Positions 35,726-50,716 are shown, counted from the first letter of the stretch. The stretch: DNA of 64,000 nt from Tillandsia leiboldiana (GCA_029204045.2 CM055081.1:8137068-8201067); one strand, 5' to 3'. Notes: generated by a model not told the origin, from the letters alone. A program made the numbers and translations.

Positions 35726-36017
35726 GGGATCGAATTAAGGGGAGGGGGGAGAGAGATCGAGTTGTGCTTTGCTTTTGGGGTTGGGGGGGAGGAGACCAAA
35801 GTCAATGGAGTATGGAGTAGTGTAGGTGAGGGGAAGTAGAGAGTGGTGTTTGAGGTGAAAAAAAGCATGTTTCACACATGTATATAGAAGTTGTGAACAA
35901 AGACAATGGTTGCACACATGTACCCAGGTACTTACAAATTGGCCCATGTGTGGGAGAATGTCCCTTGGTGTGGGGTTGTGAATAGTGTTTTTCTTTTTCT
36001 TTTTCTTTTTTTTGTTA

Positions 36018-36018
<1 letters not shown>

Positions 36019-36107
<89 letters not shown>
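36019..36107. repeat. (TA)44 microsatellite in the WOX promoter region
   Basis: An uninterrupted TA run of about 89 bp, 294 bp upstream of the WOX ATG on its own strand. Confidence 0.95.
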
Positions 36108-36109
<2 letters not shown>

Positions 36110-38229
36110 TGCATGATTTTCCATTCAGATCATTAATAAGATAAAAAGAAAAGAAAAAAAAACATAATATGAACTATCCGAAAGGTTAACAATTGAGTAT
36201 AAGCTTAATTTGTAAAAAAAAAAAAAATACAGCCAAAAAAATAATTATTCTAAACCAAAATATAAGAGGGATCGATTAAGCTAGCTCTTGGCCTTGAGAG
36301 ATGAAATTACTAACATGTTCCTCGATTAGTTTATGTGAAATTGTATATAATAATGTTGTCCTAATCATACTGTGATAGCAACATTAATTGTGTGGGTGAT
36401 GGCATAAAAAGTGGTTACTCTTAACTAGATGCCATATATACGCATGTTGATGCTGAACAAACCAACACATGAATTAAAATAGTTTACGCACGACATGTAT
36501 AGTATACGATATAGATTTTATTGGTAAATATGATATTTCATGAATGAATTACCAGATTAGCTAGATGGAATCTATATATGGTGACATGTATCTATCAACA
36601 CCATACAGGTTCACTGTACGTAGTTGCGTGTCAAATCACATAATTAATGTTTAAATAAGTATTATAAAAATAAAAACTACGTATCTAGCTTGTTCGTGTA
36701 TTTTGAATGCCATATATATCTATTCTTCCGTGAATAATTCAGTTTTCTTATAAATAATGACGCTGTGTCACGTTGTATGTGCATAAAATTAATATAAACG
36801 AGATTGTATTGTGTAGTTTTTTTATGTCAGTAATGAACTACACATAAAATCATCTTATAAATTAAGTATGAGAAAAAGAAGAAAATGGTTTGTGGTAAAA
36901 CAATTTAACTTTGCATTGGCAGTGTATCATTGAAGGGGGTGTGGAGTGGGTCCCATATATAATTTGGCAACTTTTTGAGTTTTCTTATAGGAATTTTGGT
37001 TTTGTTGGATCTTTCATGTGAAGTGGAAGGGCCAAGAGGTTTGGCTTTGTAGTGGCACAAAAAGAGGAGACATGTGAGGGTTTGGCTGAGGTGCATGTAA
37101 TTAAGGGATGGCCCCTCCTTACAAAGCAGAGGGATGATTATTTTAGAGGTCAGTGCATGTTTGGTCTCACTTTGGTTTTTGCTTTAAATCTTAGTAATTT
37201 TTAACCAAGTTTAATTTTGATAGAAAAAAATTTAAAAATTTTATGTGGTAGAAAGTTTGAAATTGGCGATTGTAAGCTACAAAAATAAAACTTCTAATTT
37301 CAAAGTTTCTCTTTTGTTAACGATTGTTCAGAGCGCAAATGACAAGGTGTTTAATAATTGATACCGAAGGTTCCAAAATTGAAGCTTTATATTTCGTATT
37401 TTCAACTAACTTTTTTTAAAAAAATATATATATACTAATATAAAATAATCACATATTGGGTAAATAATTATTTACGGATTTTGTTGAGAAGAAAATTAAG
37501 TCAAAATATTTTATTAATTCTCTCATCATTAATGGAAACTTTAATTCAATAATTCTTCTTTTGTTATAATAGTACATATACGAAGCTAGAAAACACTTGG
37601 TAACCATCCAAGGAAGGGCAAAAAAAGCACGAGCTTAATTTACAAGAGCTGACGTAGACATGGCCAAAGCAGAGAACAAACCCTAGTCACATAAAATAAA
37701 GATGTCTAAATTAGAAAACAAAGTGCATGTATATATACATATAAAATAAATAAATGTACTACTACTATATGTTTCTTATATAGTATTGGTCTCATAGAAT
37801 CTTGACATGGCGTTGGAAAAAAAACTTGAACCAGGAGCACCTCATATTTTTTTTGTTGGGTCCATTCTAAGTTCCTTGTCTAATAAGATATTGAGATTCG
37901 GACAAAAAACTTTTAATGCTTATTTGGATGTGGAAATGTGTTATTTGATAAACTTTGAATGCTTATATTTGGTCTGTAAATTATTTTAAAAATAAAATAA
38001 AAAAATAAATAATCTTACCAAATCATAAAGTACTAATTAAGGCATTTCAATTAGCAAAAATTCAATTTCCACCTTCCCATTGCATTAGAAAATCTTCAGG
38101 ACCCTAAATTATTATCAAATAACTTATTCCAATATTTAAATACAATTTTTTATTAAAATAAAATTTTAAATTTCAGGTGCGAGATAAGTCGCTTGATTTA
38201 TCAAACTGTTTTACTGATATCTTATAAGC
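36108..38229. other. AT-rich region upstream of the WOX gene
   Basis: No coding region recognised. It probably includes distal WOX promoter; no motif cluster could be assigned with confidence. Confidence 0.4.
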
Positions 38230-38940
38230 AATACTGCTAAATATAAAAATATAAAAATATTTTTTTTTATTAAATTAAGCTTTTAAAGTACGATAATTAT
38301 TTTGTATAATTTAACATGATATCGAATCAGGGATTTTGTGTTTGAGTTATGCCCGGTTATTAATTAGCTCATAGCATAATTAATTTTTTTTCATTTAATA
38401 ACAGTCCACATCATAGTACTATTAAAAAGCCTCAAACTCAAACGAGAATGAAAATTTTAAATATAAAAATATAAAAATATTGTCGCCTACTAGGTTATAT
38501 AAGCTTGTTTGAGTTATACCCGGCTCCTAGCATAATTCATTTATTCTCATTTAACTCAAGTACACGTCAATGCAAGTGTTAAATATAAAAATATAAAAAT
38601 ATCGTTCGCTATTAACTTAAGTTTTTAAAATATAACGATTATTTTCTACAAACTTAAATTTTTATAATAAAATAATTGCTTTATATAATTTAACAAATAC
38701 AAAGCTCTTTTAATTATTCATGTATACAACAAAAGATGTTTATGTATATATAGATTTAACGCATCAATAATATATAAAATCAGCATCCCGAATGAGATGA
38801 TTAATTATTCTCTACTAAATTAAATTTTTAGAATACAATAATTATTTTATATAATTTAACAAATACGAAACTTATACAATATTTTTTTTTTTTTTTTTTT
38901 TTGCATATATAGATTTAACGCATCAATAATATGTAAACAT
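38230..38940. repeat. Degenerate array of short AT-rich direct repeats
   Basis: AAATATAAAAATATAAAAATAT recurs at about 38239, 38458 and 38581. A TTTTAxAxTAxxATAATTATTTT..ATAATTTAACA block recurs near 38280, 38620, 38655 and 38825. TATAGATTTAACGCATCAAT occurs twice (about 38750 and 38909), and GAGTTATxCCCGG twice (about 38344, 38510). This suggests several rounds of local duplication in an old non-coding repeat. Confidence 0.55.
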
Positions 38941-39639
38941 AGCATCACTAATAATTAAGATCGTAGCACTTTCCGTGTAGAATTTTTTGGTGCAATAAAT
39001 GATAGGGGAGGAGGACAAAAGATGGAGGATGGAGAAGGGCTCGCCGCAAAAGCGGCGGTTTTGTTAGCTGTTTGTTGAGAGAAGCAGAAGCCGACGACGA
39101 CGCGGACACTGCAGGGGGTCTGGTGGAATAAACGGGCCCACGCTAGCCACCCTTTAATGTGACAAAAAAAAATAAAAAAAAAGATTTAAAAAGGAAGAAA
39201 AGTCCTGGCACTGTCCCTCATATCATAATTTTTATGTACCAAACCGTTTTTTTCTTAAAAGATAAGAACGTCGGCATGCTCTTCGTTTCGAATTCGAAAT
39301 TTTAAATATTAATTATTAAATTTTTTATTTGCCAAATTTTGAAAGATGTTTTATCCATTTATAATAAAACTTTGGGACAATTATCTATTTATTACTCCAT
39401 GTAATTTTAAATAGTCTAAATCTATTACCTTACTTTGAATTGTATTTTTACGCGATTCGTATCGTAGATGGCTTTACCGGGTTTGGACGCCGTGGAATCC
39501 GACAGCAACGTCAGACAGATTTGAAAATTAAGGTCGACTAGTAATAAATCCAGCTCACTTAATAGGAATCTTATTGACCAGACAGTCTCATTTGGTGGGT
39601 GATTTAGACTGTCAGGAACAAAGTGATTTTTCAACACTT
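38941..39639. other. Intergenic region with a short GC-rich patch
   Basis: 39000-39150 is GC-rich, with GCCGACGACGACGCGG and GGGCCCAC, resembling a lost 5' end of a gene or a captured fragment. 39440-39630 is moderately GC and probably another repeat. No reading frame of known family. Confidence 0.35.
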
Positions 39640-39772
39640 TAGTACTAACCTCCTGTTCGTTGTCTGCTGGATTAAAAATTTAATTTCGGACTGGGGGTTG
39701 ATCGAAGGACTGCCTGGTGGGCGCGATCCTCCACTGTAATCTCTTCCTTTCTCCTTTTCTTTAACCTCTCCT

Positions 39773-39833
<61 letters not shown>

Positions 39834-39901
39834 ATTGTCTCAATCTTGTTGCTCAATTCACTTCTCTACTGAATAAAAGCGAGTAGCGTGCTACCTTTAT
39901 C

Positions 39902-39958
<57 letters not shown>
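39640..39958 (+). mobile_element. 3' end of a LINE with a long poly-A tail
   Basis: The 3' end reads GAATAAAAGCGAGTAGCGTGC, then TACCTTTATCTAT and about 53 A. The GTAGC-GT-GCTAC hairpin (39883-39894) occupies the same place as GGCAGC-AT-GCTGCC in the other LINE tails here. Upstream in the same 3' UTR are a T-run (39776-39799), TA units and a GA microsatellite (to 39833). The left boundary and target duplication could not be found, so the start given is approximate. Confidence 0.6.
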
Positions 39959-39959
<1 letters not shown>

Positions 39960-40669
39960 AGTCAGAATCTCATTTTACTAATGTTTGTGGAGTATCTTTG
40001 ATAATAATGTTAAATCATTGAATATAACCTGTAAGTTGGAAGGTCCAAATACGTGGTTCTAAAAATATGATTGGTTAGATAGAATTCTCGATGATAACAA
40101 ATTAAATATGGAAACCAAAGTGAAAATTAATGACCGATTTGCTAGAGGATATTGCTTTAATGTTTCAACACTCACTCATATTGCTAGGTAGTTTTTTGAT
40201 ATATAGGCATACAATTTGAATTTTAATTTATGAGAATGAGACCAGAAATTTTGATTAATCTCTAGGATATTCCCACTCATGTCACTATATTAATTAAATT
40301 GTTAACACAATCAGGAACGATTAAACAATTAATATAATAATAATGGTATGTCATCTTTCAATTAATTAGTTGCTTAACTAGGATCTTTCTAATTAAACAC
40401 TATATATATGTAGCACTAGATAATTTGAGGAATCTCTGTCTAATGTTCATTGATCTTTGGCATTTGCCTTTGCAGAAACCAGCAAAAACATGGAATGGAG
40501 AATACATATGAAAATGGATAACCTTTTCATATATATTATTATATATGCCTTTGTTTCGAGTAAGCTGTTGATGTTTTTTCCAACAGTGACTTAGTATTTC
40601 TATGATTGTATCTCATGCGAATGATCATGATGGATGCACGTATGCATGTATAGGGGAGAGTTGAGCTAC

Positions 40670-40716
<47 letters not shown>

Positions 40717-43403
40717 TTTGACTTAAATCTTTTGCGAGAACAAAATACTTACGATTGATAGATCGTTAGCAAAAGATAATCCAAAGTGAACATTAAAATT
40801 GTTTATTATGATCATTTAAGACATTTGTACTACAACAAATAATCATTTTAAATTTATATATATATATATGTATACATACACTTTCAAAATAGTTTTTAAT
40901 TTTGGGTCCATTCCCCACTGCCCAATTTAGAGATGATATTCCGTTTATATGTCAAGCAAATAAAATTTTACAAATATTAAAAGATGTATTATTTTCTCCT
41001 TAATTAGAAATTAGGTTCACAGTAATCTATAATTCTATATATATAGACTTTCTTTCTCATATGTTATCAAACAATTATTAATTAATACTAAATATCTACA
41101 TATATTATTTCAATTTCGTAACAACTAGATGAATGTGTTAAGTTGTCGAAATTAAATTAAATTTTACTTTACGTACATTTATTATGAATCGACCATATGT
41201 ACGTATAATCACCCACAAATAGTGGGAAGCTAGGTCGAACTTGATATACTTTATCATTTCCAGCTGCAAATACTAGTCTAAAACTAAGATATAGATATAT
41301 ATATATATATAGTTATGATCATGACATTTAATTTGGTGAGTGTCTTAGTTTATTTTTTTTTCCATGAGACTGACTATTTTCTAATATCAAATTAATAACT
41401 TCACGATGTTCATGCTTTGAACAGACAAATTGTCCACCGACGGAATCGGGCCCCCTCATAATAATATATATTAATTACTATCCTTTTGTCATTAGCCGTA
41501 CGTAACTAAATGATTATGGAAGTTGCCTAACACTTGAAAATTAAGCATTAGAAATATTCGAGTCATTAACCTCATCCTGGAAAATAGCTAGTAGAGCATC
41601 AAAAGTAGGAAAATTTTAATGATTACAGAAGCTTGATTATGCATGAAAACACCAGGACAACAAAGTCAAGGTGGGTGACCACATATGTCTATTAATTCCT
41701 CGATCCATACTCTTTAATACTAGTAGCTATTTGCTTTGTTCACTCTCCATCTCTCATTGTTGGAAATGAGATTAAAAAAATTATCTGTTGTGATCAATTA
41801 AATTACAAGCGTGGTCACTTCCTAAATAGTTAATTATTTACACTTGCTTCCCATGCATAAAAAATTCCTAACTTTCGACACCACATGAGACATGTTATGT
41901 ATTTTTTTGTGTTAGTTTTACCATTTATAATTCTATTTGTAAACAGCAGAAACAATATATAGCGACATCTTTCAGTGTCGGTATAAATAAGCTTAATAAA
42001 GTGCTGCTGGCTGACTTATCGATATTTTTTTATAAATAAGCTTAATAAAGTGTTGTTGGCTGACAATTGAACAAATTAAAATTAATGTCTCTAAATTATT
42101 TCCCTATGTTCCAATTCTCTTGTAGAACCTACATATATAACCCTTTTCATTTGTACGTTCTCTTTGTACTTCGTGTGCACATGCATTGCATATTCTTTTT
42201 CCTTTCCAACTTAATGATCTTGTGAGTCATCTTTTTAATTAGGTTCCCCTCACCCACTAAAAAAAACAAAAAAGAGTAATAGACAAAATATATTCTTATT
42301 ACTAAAATCGTGGAATAATTACTTCATGCTAAAATGGTGTACGTGAATGGATTGAAATACATTTATCTTATTTACTTGCAAATTAAGAAAAGGAGTCTTC
42401 TTTTTTTTTAACCTTTAACTAGCAAAAAAGAATGTTGACATGTACCCATGTCATGAATGTACTTCATTAAAGTATGGTGAGAGAACAATTGAACTTTTGG
42501 CTACATGTCGGAGGGAAATGAATAATAATTTTGCTACACATCCAAAAATATGTCACTATAGTAAGGTTCAATGAGCTCAATTAATATCGGATAATACCGC
42601 GAGAATAGATTTTCTCATGATCATATACACATTTCAAGAGTAATGTTATATTAGGAACTTGTTTCCTCGGTCGATGGTCCGGAAAAGGTGAAATCATGTG
42701 GATTTATGAGTGATGACATTGAATTTATAGTTGAGGTAAATTAAGAAAAATCACTATTAAGTAATTAATTGAAGTACAAATGCTGTATATATTAAGGTTA
42801 ATTACATACAGGGTTGCACATGTTGTGATCTAAAATCACGACACTGTCAGAATCTTCACCATCTTAATTTTCTCCGCAATTGGAGTTGGTCCAAAGTTTG
42901 AATGGGGCCAAATGAAGAGAAAGTTTGGTTCAATTAATCCCTCTTAAAAAGGAGCCAAAAGGTGAGCCCTTCTCCAAAAGCCATTCTAATTTGCTTAACT
43001 CATGTGCCCTAAAAGCCACACCAAATGCTCGTGCTTAGTGTCTCAACAACTATTCCCTATTTCTAAACCCTAATTTATTATTTGCAAAAGTCTTTTCTTT
43101 TTTAAAAAATTATTATGCAAAAAGGAAAGTTTACAAACAACGAATCTATGTGTTGTTGCTCTTTAGAGGGTATGTCTCCACTTCTGTCCCCTCCTTTCTT
43201 TCATTTTTTTTTAAAATTTTTTGTGGTAAAAGAAAATGTTAAGAGTATTCTTGAACAATTAATAGGTGATAGATTTGAAGAGATTTACATTAAACAAATT
43301 TCTTAACGTGGAATCAAAATCTATTGTAAAATCCCAGCATTCTTTCAAGTCGTGTGTTTCATCCCCCACATTAACATATATTTGAATAGCTAGCTTGTAC
43401 TTT

Positions 43404-43405
<2 letters not shown>
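39959..43405. other. Gene-free AT-rich region
   Basis: No coding or RNA gene recognised. Present: a (TA)n run at 40672-40715, smaller ones near 40856 and 41290, and a direct repeat of TATAAATAAGCTTAATAAAG plus TG(C/T)TG(C/T)TGGCTGAC at 41980-42022 and 42031-42064, preceded by a CACTA-MITE-like AGCGACATCTTTCAGTGTCG. Confidence 0.45.
40672..40715. repeat. (TA)n microsatellite
   Basis: About 22 uninterrupted AT units. Confidence 0.95.

Positions 43406-43480
<75 letters not shown>
43406..43480. repeat. (AT)n microsatellite
   Basis: About 37 AT units followed by a short GA run, immediately left of a family B MITE. Confidence 0.95.
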
Positions 43481-43490
<10 letters not shown>

Positions 43491-43705
43491 ATTATCAAGT
43501 CATTAGTATTTATAGATTTTTAGTTATCGGATGAAAAAATGTGTGGTTAGTATGATGATGGTCCCTTAAGTTAAATGGGTGGCCGGTGGAATAAAATGAT
43601 CTAAGAAGGGAAATTAATCAAAGATATTAATCTAACGATAGAAAACTTACAAATATCAATTACTTGGTACTTGTAGAGGTATAATAGCCGGAGTCTCTCT
43701 CTTTA
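43480..43705. mobile_element. MITE, family B copy 2
   Basis: It shares the family B core with 31431-31658: TTTTTAGTTATCGGATGAAA here against TTTTCAGCCATTGGATGAAA there, followed by GTxxGGTTxGxATxATxATGG. The ends are inverted GAGAGAGA / TCTCTCTC, and the right end carries TAATAGCCGGAGT. The left boundary blends into the AT/GA microsatellite. Confidence 0.5.
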
Positions 43706-45248
<1,543 letters not shown>

Positions 45249-48200
45249 CTAGGGTTGTTGTTGCTGCATCAATGTTCTCAATGGAATTTCCGAGCGATTG
45301 GCGCCGTCTAAGTCTAAATTCTGAAACTTCTCGAGTTCTCTCGCGATCTGAATGTCGGTGGGCGTGAAGTACTCGGTGAAAGCCTTCGCGGCGAAATGAG
45401 GAATCATTCCGACTACGATGATGGCGAATAAGCAGAACCAAAATGATCCACTGCCCAGTACATGAAATATTGCCCTGCAGTATTAAGAATTTATCAGCAA
45501 TTTTGTTCAGAGTTATTTTAAAAAGATAGTTCCTACTCCACGATCATCTTGTGAGGTATAAGGGCATACCAGAAACCAGGTAGAATCACTAAGCAGTCGA
45601 TGACGATGACGCAAATGACGGTCGCGACAATACTGCCCCAAATCGATGCGTGAGTTATCCAATTCCACCGTACAACGTCCAAGGCCAAGTGAATGTTAAC
45701 CAAAATGACCACGGCGAGTATCCATAGGTCGCCTAGGCTCGACCCATCTATCTCGCTGTGCCGGTACGCAAGGAAGGGGATATAATATATAGCTAGACTT
45801 TGCCAAACAGTATCCATCATAATGAGGATAAACAATTTTAGGTTGTATTTCTCCTCCCTTTGCCCGGATCCGTATAGTTGGGGGTACTTTAACAATGTCC
45901 CCCTGCTAAGATCCTTGTCGAGAATCCCGACAACAATGGTCGGGACAGCGGTGTAGATCACGGAGTACAACACGCTGCTCCATTCGGTGATTGCGGTTGT
46001 CAAGGTGAAGGCCGTGTAGAGAACATACCTGAAAGGGCAACAGAGTTCTTGTTAGGCAATTAAATGTCGTCCTTTTAATGCCTAAAGAGAAAAGCCGCAA
46101 CATAGAGCTCCGGCAAAAGAGCAAAACCAAAATCCTTCTCTAAGTTTCTGTTCAGTAATATCTACTATCAGTCACTGCTTAGCCGAATCGCTACTTAAAG
46201 AACAAAGAGAAACATTATACACAAGTACACGATAGATGATTTGCGGTTCCAAGGAAAGGTTTTAATGCACGAAAACAAGAGAAACAAGAGAAAATTAACA
46301 GAATAGCTAAAGCGTTCATTAATCCCATCCTCAAAAATTTATTCGTACAAAACCATGTAAAGAACTAGAGAGAATTCTTACCAGAAGAGCACAAAGACGA
46401 AGACGGCGTTTCTGTAGAAGTTGTATAAGATCATGTAGGCCATCCTTTGGTAATTCCAATGACCGTGGACCAACAAAAGGGGAACTAAAAATCTGAACTG
46501 CCCCATAGCAAAATCCGAGGCCATAACCGCTTGTCGCCCTTCCTGGCCACTGATGCCAATCCCAACATCAGCCATTTGAATCATCGAAACATCATTCGCA
46601 CCTGAACGGCACATATCCGTAAGTCCTAATTCGCTTAAAATAGGTTAATTTCTCAGCAGCAAAGAGGATCAGATTAAAAACCGTACCATCTCCGATAGCA
46701 AGTGTCATGTCATCTGTCCGGTTCTTTATAAGTGCAACTATCCCAGCCTTCTGGAGTGGAGCCACACGACAACATAGCACGACATCGCACATCGTCGCTG
46801 CTTTAAACAGCTGCACATAAAGCAAAAGAGAGAAGAATGATAAGAAACAATTCTAAAGCAAAGTAATTAGAATTTTTCAAGTCAACCTTAGAAAATTGTT
46901 GTACCTCTTCTTCTAACTCATTCTCAAGAATATACACGAGGCTGTTACCATCAATGATCAAAGCTATAGTGACCCTATCATTAGGAACGGAAGGAGAAAT
47001 CGTCCGAAGCTTGCTACACATGGCAATTGCTTCTTCTAAGCTTTTTCTACAGAACTCCTTCGAGTTGCTGTTTATTACGATTTGGGTCATCTCGCTGGAT
47101 AAGAGCCTGCAAGAATAGCCAATCGAAATGGCAGTTTCTTGCTTGTCTCCTGTTAAAACCCACACCTTAATTCCAGCTTGCCTCAGAGATTCAATAGCTT
47201 CAGGTACCCCTTCTTGTAGCTTATCTTCAATTCCTGAGGCCCCTAATATCTCGAGATTGGTTTCTATACTAGCTGCGACTGCTTTCAATAAGCCCCCTCT
47301 GCCAAGTAATGTTGTACTAGCTCTTTCGTAGGCCGATTGCCACTCCTCAAAGTCTTTCTGATTCAGTCCCCGCACGCCCACGACCAATGTGCGAAGACCC
47401 ACCGACGAATATTTATGGAGATGGGTCATGGTGGCTTGGATTACATCTGAACTAATGGATCTGTCGATGACTCCAAACATCGAATTATCCGCACCTTTTA
47501 CGAATAACTTCACTGTCTTATCAGGACAGCCAATTATGACGGACATTCTCTTGCGGTCGCTGTCAAACTCGTGAAGACCCAATACATCAAATCTGCATAT
47601 CTCAAAACACAAGATAAGTAAGAAGGGACAATCTTATGCAGTTTGTACTTGCATAGAGGCGGACATTGAAATAGAAACAAGTTATCAATGCATGCTGCCT
47701 TTTCCTCAAAAAAAAAAGAAACAAGTTATCAATAAACCAAGAAAGGCAAATAAAGCTTAAGAACCATCATTGGTATGACGTACACCATTGAGTCATCAAC
47801 AAATAGCAAAGCAATGTAAAAGCAAAAAAAGCTAGAAAAGCGTCATTGGTGTGATACTATAGATATAGTTCCTCATATCACAACATTTAAAAGCATTGTT
47901 ACGCTTCTACAAGCTATTTACTTTATCATTTTCTATAACAATACATTACCATACATTACCGCAACTACAAACTATGACCGATTCTAAAGCAAATAAAATA
48001 TCATTCTTCTAACACAAACAAGTTCTTCGTCTTAAAGTGACAGCTCCTACCACCTAATCCGCCAGTAAGATCATAATATACACTAAATACGACCTTAGTT
48101 GCCAACAGAGACTAAAGGAATAAGTAAATAATCAATTTGAGTGCCTGATATCAGCCAAAGAATATTATTGTACCTTTGTCTATCCCCGAGAACATCAATA

Positions 48201-50146
48201 ACTATGTGCCCAGAGGTTCGCTCAACAAGCACAAAACCGTAAGCTGCGGCAGCGTAAACCAGTGCTTGCTCATCAGGGGACTCACCCTGATAATCAATGA
48301 GCCTTCTGCTCGGGTCCGAAGTCTCTACAACTATTGGCACAATCGTGTTGCAAGCAGCGAGAGCGAGGAAAAAATCACGAGTATTCTTTTCTTCCTTAGT
48401 CTCCCCGCCATTTCTCAATAACCTCACAAGCTCGGGATCAGTTCTAACAGACATCTTCGGTACCCAAATCTCCTCTCGAACTGTTAAGGTAAAGAAACAG
48501 TAGGAAAACACTAAACACTCTTTACAAAATAAAAAATCGGACGCTAAAGCTCATTTTAACAAGAAAATGCGTAAAATTATCCTACCTCTAATGTATTGGG
48601 GATCCGTATCGCCCGCTAAAGGATCTCTCCCGCCTCTATAATCAACTCCTTGAATGCTCGTACACTGGAACTCCATCTTATTCTCTGTCAACGTCCCGGT
48701 TTTATCCGAAAACACGTATTTAATCTGCCCCAAATCCTCATTTATATTTAGCGCCCTACACTGGAACCTCGAATTCGAATTCTCATCATACAAATTTGTG
48801 TCCCTAATCATAAAATAGGCCTGCCCAAGCCGAACCAACTCCATGGAAATATAGAGCGAGATCGGGATCATGATCTGGAACACAATCACCGCCATGAGGA
48901 ATATGAAGAACACCTGCATCCCGAGGCCGTAGTAGTTATAATTCCTCTCATCGCTGCCCGAGTAGTCTCTCTTCCTGAAGAACTGCATTAGCTCTAATTC
49001 GTCAATGTGATTCCCCAGCCAAACCCCAGATAGAATGCATACTATCGAACACATCGCAATCAAGATTAACGATAGGAGAATCGTCTCCCGATTCATATGG
49101 TTCTCCAGTCGGCTCTTCTTCGAGGACACGCCCGAGCTGTTGAGCATGACTTTGGTCTCGCTCCCTGCGTAGACTACCACGCCGACGGCCCACGCAGTGT
49201 TCTTGAGCTCGCAGCCGCGGAGGACAATGTTGGACGGGCCGAGCGAGACGCGCCGGCCGTCGATCTCCAAATTGGCGTTGAAGCCATAGATATTCCGATT
49301 GGGGGGCTCGCACCGGATGATGCCAGAGATTCTGCCGAGATCGGCGGCCCAGGAGAGGGTCTCTTGCTTGGCGTAGCGGGTCTTAAGATTGGATTCACCA
49401 TCGAGGTTCATGGTTTGGACATAGGCGACGCCGGTGGGGTCGGAGGTGGAGAGGAGGGCAATGTCGGCAGGGAGGGTCTCGTTGGCGACGACGCGAACGA
49501 CATCGCCAACGCGGAGGTCCTTCCAGAGAGTGGGGAGGAACTCAGCATTGGAGGGGGAGGGGTAGGGGGAGGGGGAGAGGGCGTGGACAGTGCGGTTGTT
49601 CTCGAAGCGATCAGAGCGGTGGCGGCGGAGGTCCTCGTAGGCGTCCTTGAGGGCGGTGACGAGGAGGACGATGGAGAGGGGGAGGAGGGAGGCGCCGCGG
49701 CCGAAGACGGCGAGCTGGGGGAGCTGGTTGAGGACGGCGATGACGAGGAAGTAGACGTAGGCGACGCGGTGGAACTGCTCGAACAGGTTGCGGGGGAGGA
49801 AGGAGAGGACCGAGTACTTGCTGGTGCGCACGGCGTTGCCCGCGGGGCGGGGGCCCAGGCGCGCCGCGGCCTCGGCGGTGCCGGGCGCGTCGGCGACGAC
49901 CACGAGGCGCGCGTCCTCGTCGGGCAGGTCGCGCTGGGACGCGGTGAGGCGCTCCGACTCCGCGCGCGAGCCGTGGCGCGCGTGAACGCCTGGGGAGGGG
50001 GAGGGGGCGGAGGCGGAGGAGTCGGTGGCGAAGGAGATGTGGTCGTGGGAGAGGCGGCGGCGGGAGGAGGGGACAGGGGCGGACATGGGCGGCGGCGGAA
50101 GCGGAGGAGGAGGAGATGGGTCGGAGAAGGGGCCGAGGTTGGCCAT
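45249..50146 (-). CDS. ALA1: P4-type ATPase, phospholipid flippase (ALA1-like), complete
   Basis: P4-ATPases move phospholipids from the outer or lumenal leaflet to the cytosolic leaflet; plant ALAs work with an ALIS beta-subunit. Seven minus-strand exons, 50146-48586, 48480-48174, 47592-46905, 46810-46687, 46601-46382, 46028-45570 and 45474-45249, join in phase to 1,194 residues, close to Arabidopsis ALA1. In order: a Pro/Ser-rich N-terminus; TM1-2 (from NLFEQFHRVAYVYFL, about 120); the actuator DGESNLKTR (about 249); TM3-4 with PISLYISMELVR; phosphorylation loop DKTGTLTEN (D481); N-domain YQGESPDEQALVYAAAAYG and KGADNSMF; TGDKQETAISIGYSCRLL; GDGANDVSMIQMADVGIG; then TM5-10 and a short tail ending RTLMQQQQP. 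All catalytic motifs are present. Exon 1 is very GC-rich. A 27-bp LINE insertion lies in intron 2. A tandem, truncated paralogue lies upstream at 55661-58740. Confidence 0.95.
47673..47733 (+). mobile_element. Minimal 27-bp LINE insertion with 17-bp target duplication
   Basis: AGAAACAAGTTATCAAT occurs at 47673-47689 and again at 47717-47733. Between them is only GCATGCTGCCTTTTCCTC plus nine A, the last 18 bases of the LINE 3' consensus seen elsewhere here and a poly-A stub. It is therefore an extremely 5'-truncated target-primed insertion, antisense to the host gene and within intron 2 (48173-47593). Confidence 0.85.
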
Positions 50147-50716
50147 GGCGAAACAGGGGACTAGAGAGGGATCGGGGACATGGGTTTTTGGACTAGGGGT
50201 CGCAGGCGCTAAGGGATCAAACCCGAAAAAAAAACTCGATTTTGATAGAGACGAAGGTTACGAGTAGAACAAATTAACAAAGAATTAAGCCCAAATCAAG
50301 ATTTTGAGAATGAAGCAGAACCCAAGATGGAATTTTTAGAGCAGGGGAGGGAGGAGAGAGAAAAACCCAGTACAAAATTTTTGGGTGGGTTTATGAGGAG
50401 CCAATAATATAAACAGAGAAGAGCCCAAGCTCAAATTTTTAGGGGGGAGGAAGCAAGAGGGAACAGGGGAAGAAGAAGAAGAAGAAGAATAAGAAGACAA
50501 TGCTCAGGTCAAAGGAGGAGGCCTGAGAATTTGGGAGTAGGAAATGGGCAAGGGATTTGGAAGGGACTCGGTAGCGGTCGTTGGAGTTGAATGAGACGTA
50601 GGAGAAATTTGAGTTTTGGGTATTAGAGATATGGAATAATGGAAACTAATAATACATATATATATAATAATAATAATAATAATCAAATAAGAGGAGGGAA
50701 ATAGTTGAACAAGCAA

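Noticed and set aside
35396..35839. Plus-strand open frame of 147 residues opposite WOX exon 1
   Set aside because: Shadow of the homeodomain-coding exon, with no recognisable domain.
35932..36136. Open frames encoding Tyr-Ile repeats (also at 25.8 and 43.3 kb)
   Set aside because: Direct translation of TA microsatellites.
39000..39150. GC-rich patch considered as a gene start
   Set aside because: No frame gives a protein of known family, and it is only about 150 bp long. Kept as part of the intergenic description.
49097..50164. 355-residue plus-strand open frame opposite the ALA1-like exon 1
   Set aside because: It is the GC-rich antisense shadow of a strongly conserved P4-ATPase exon; its sequence is low-complexity Gly/Glu/Val/Ala.
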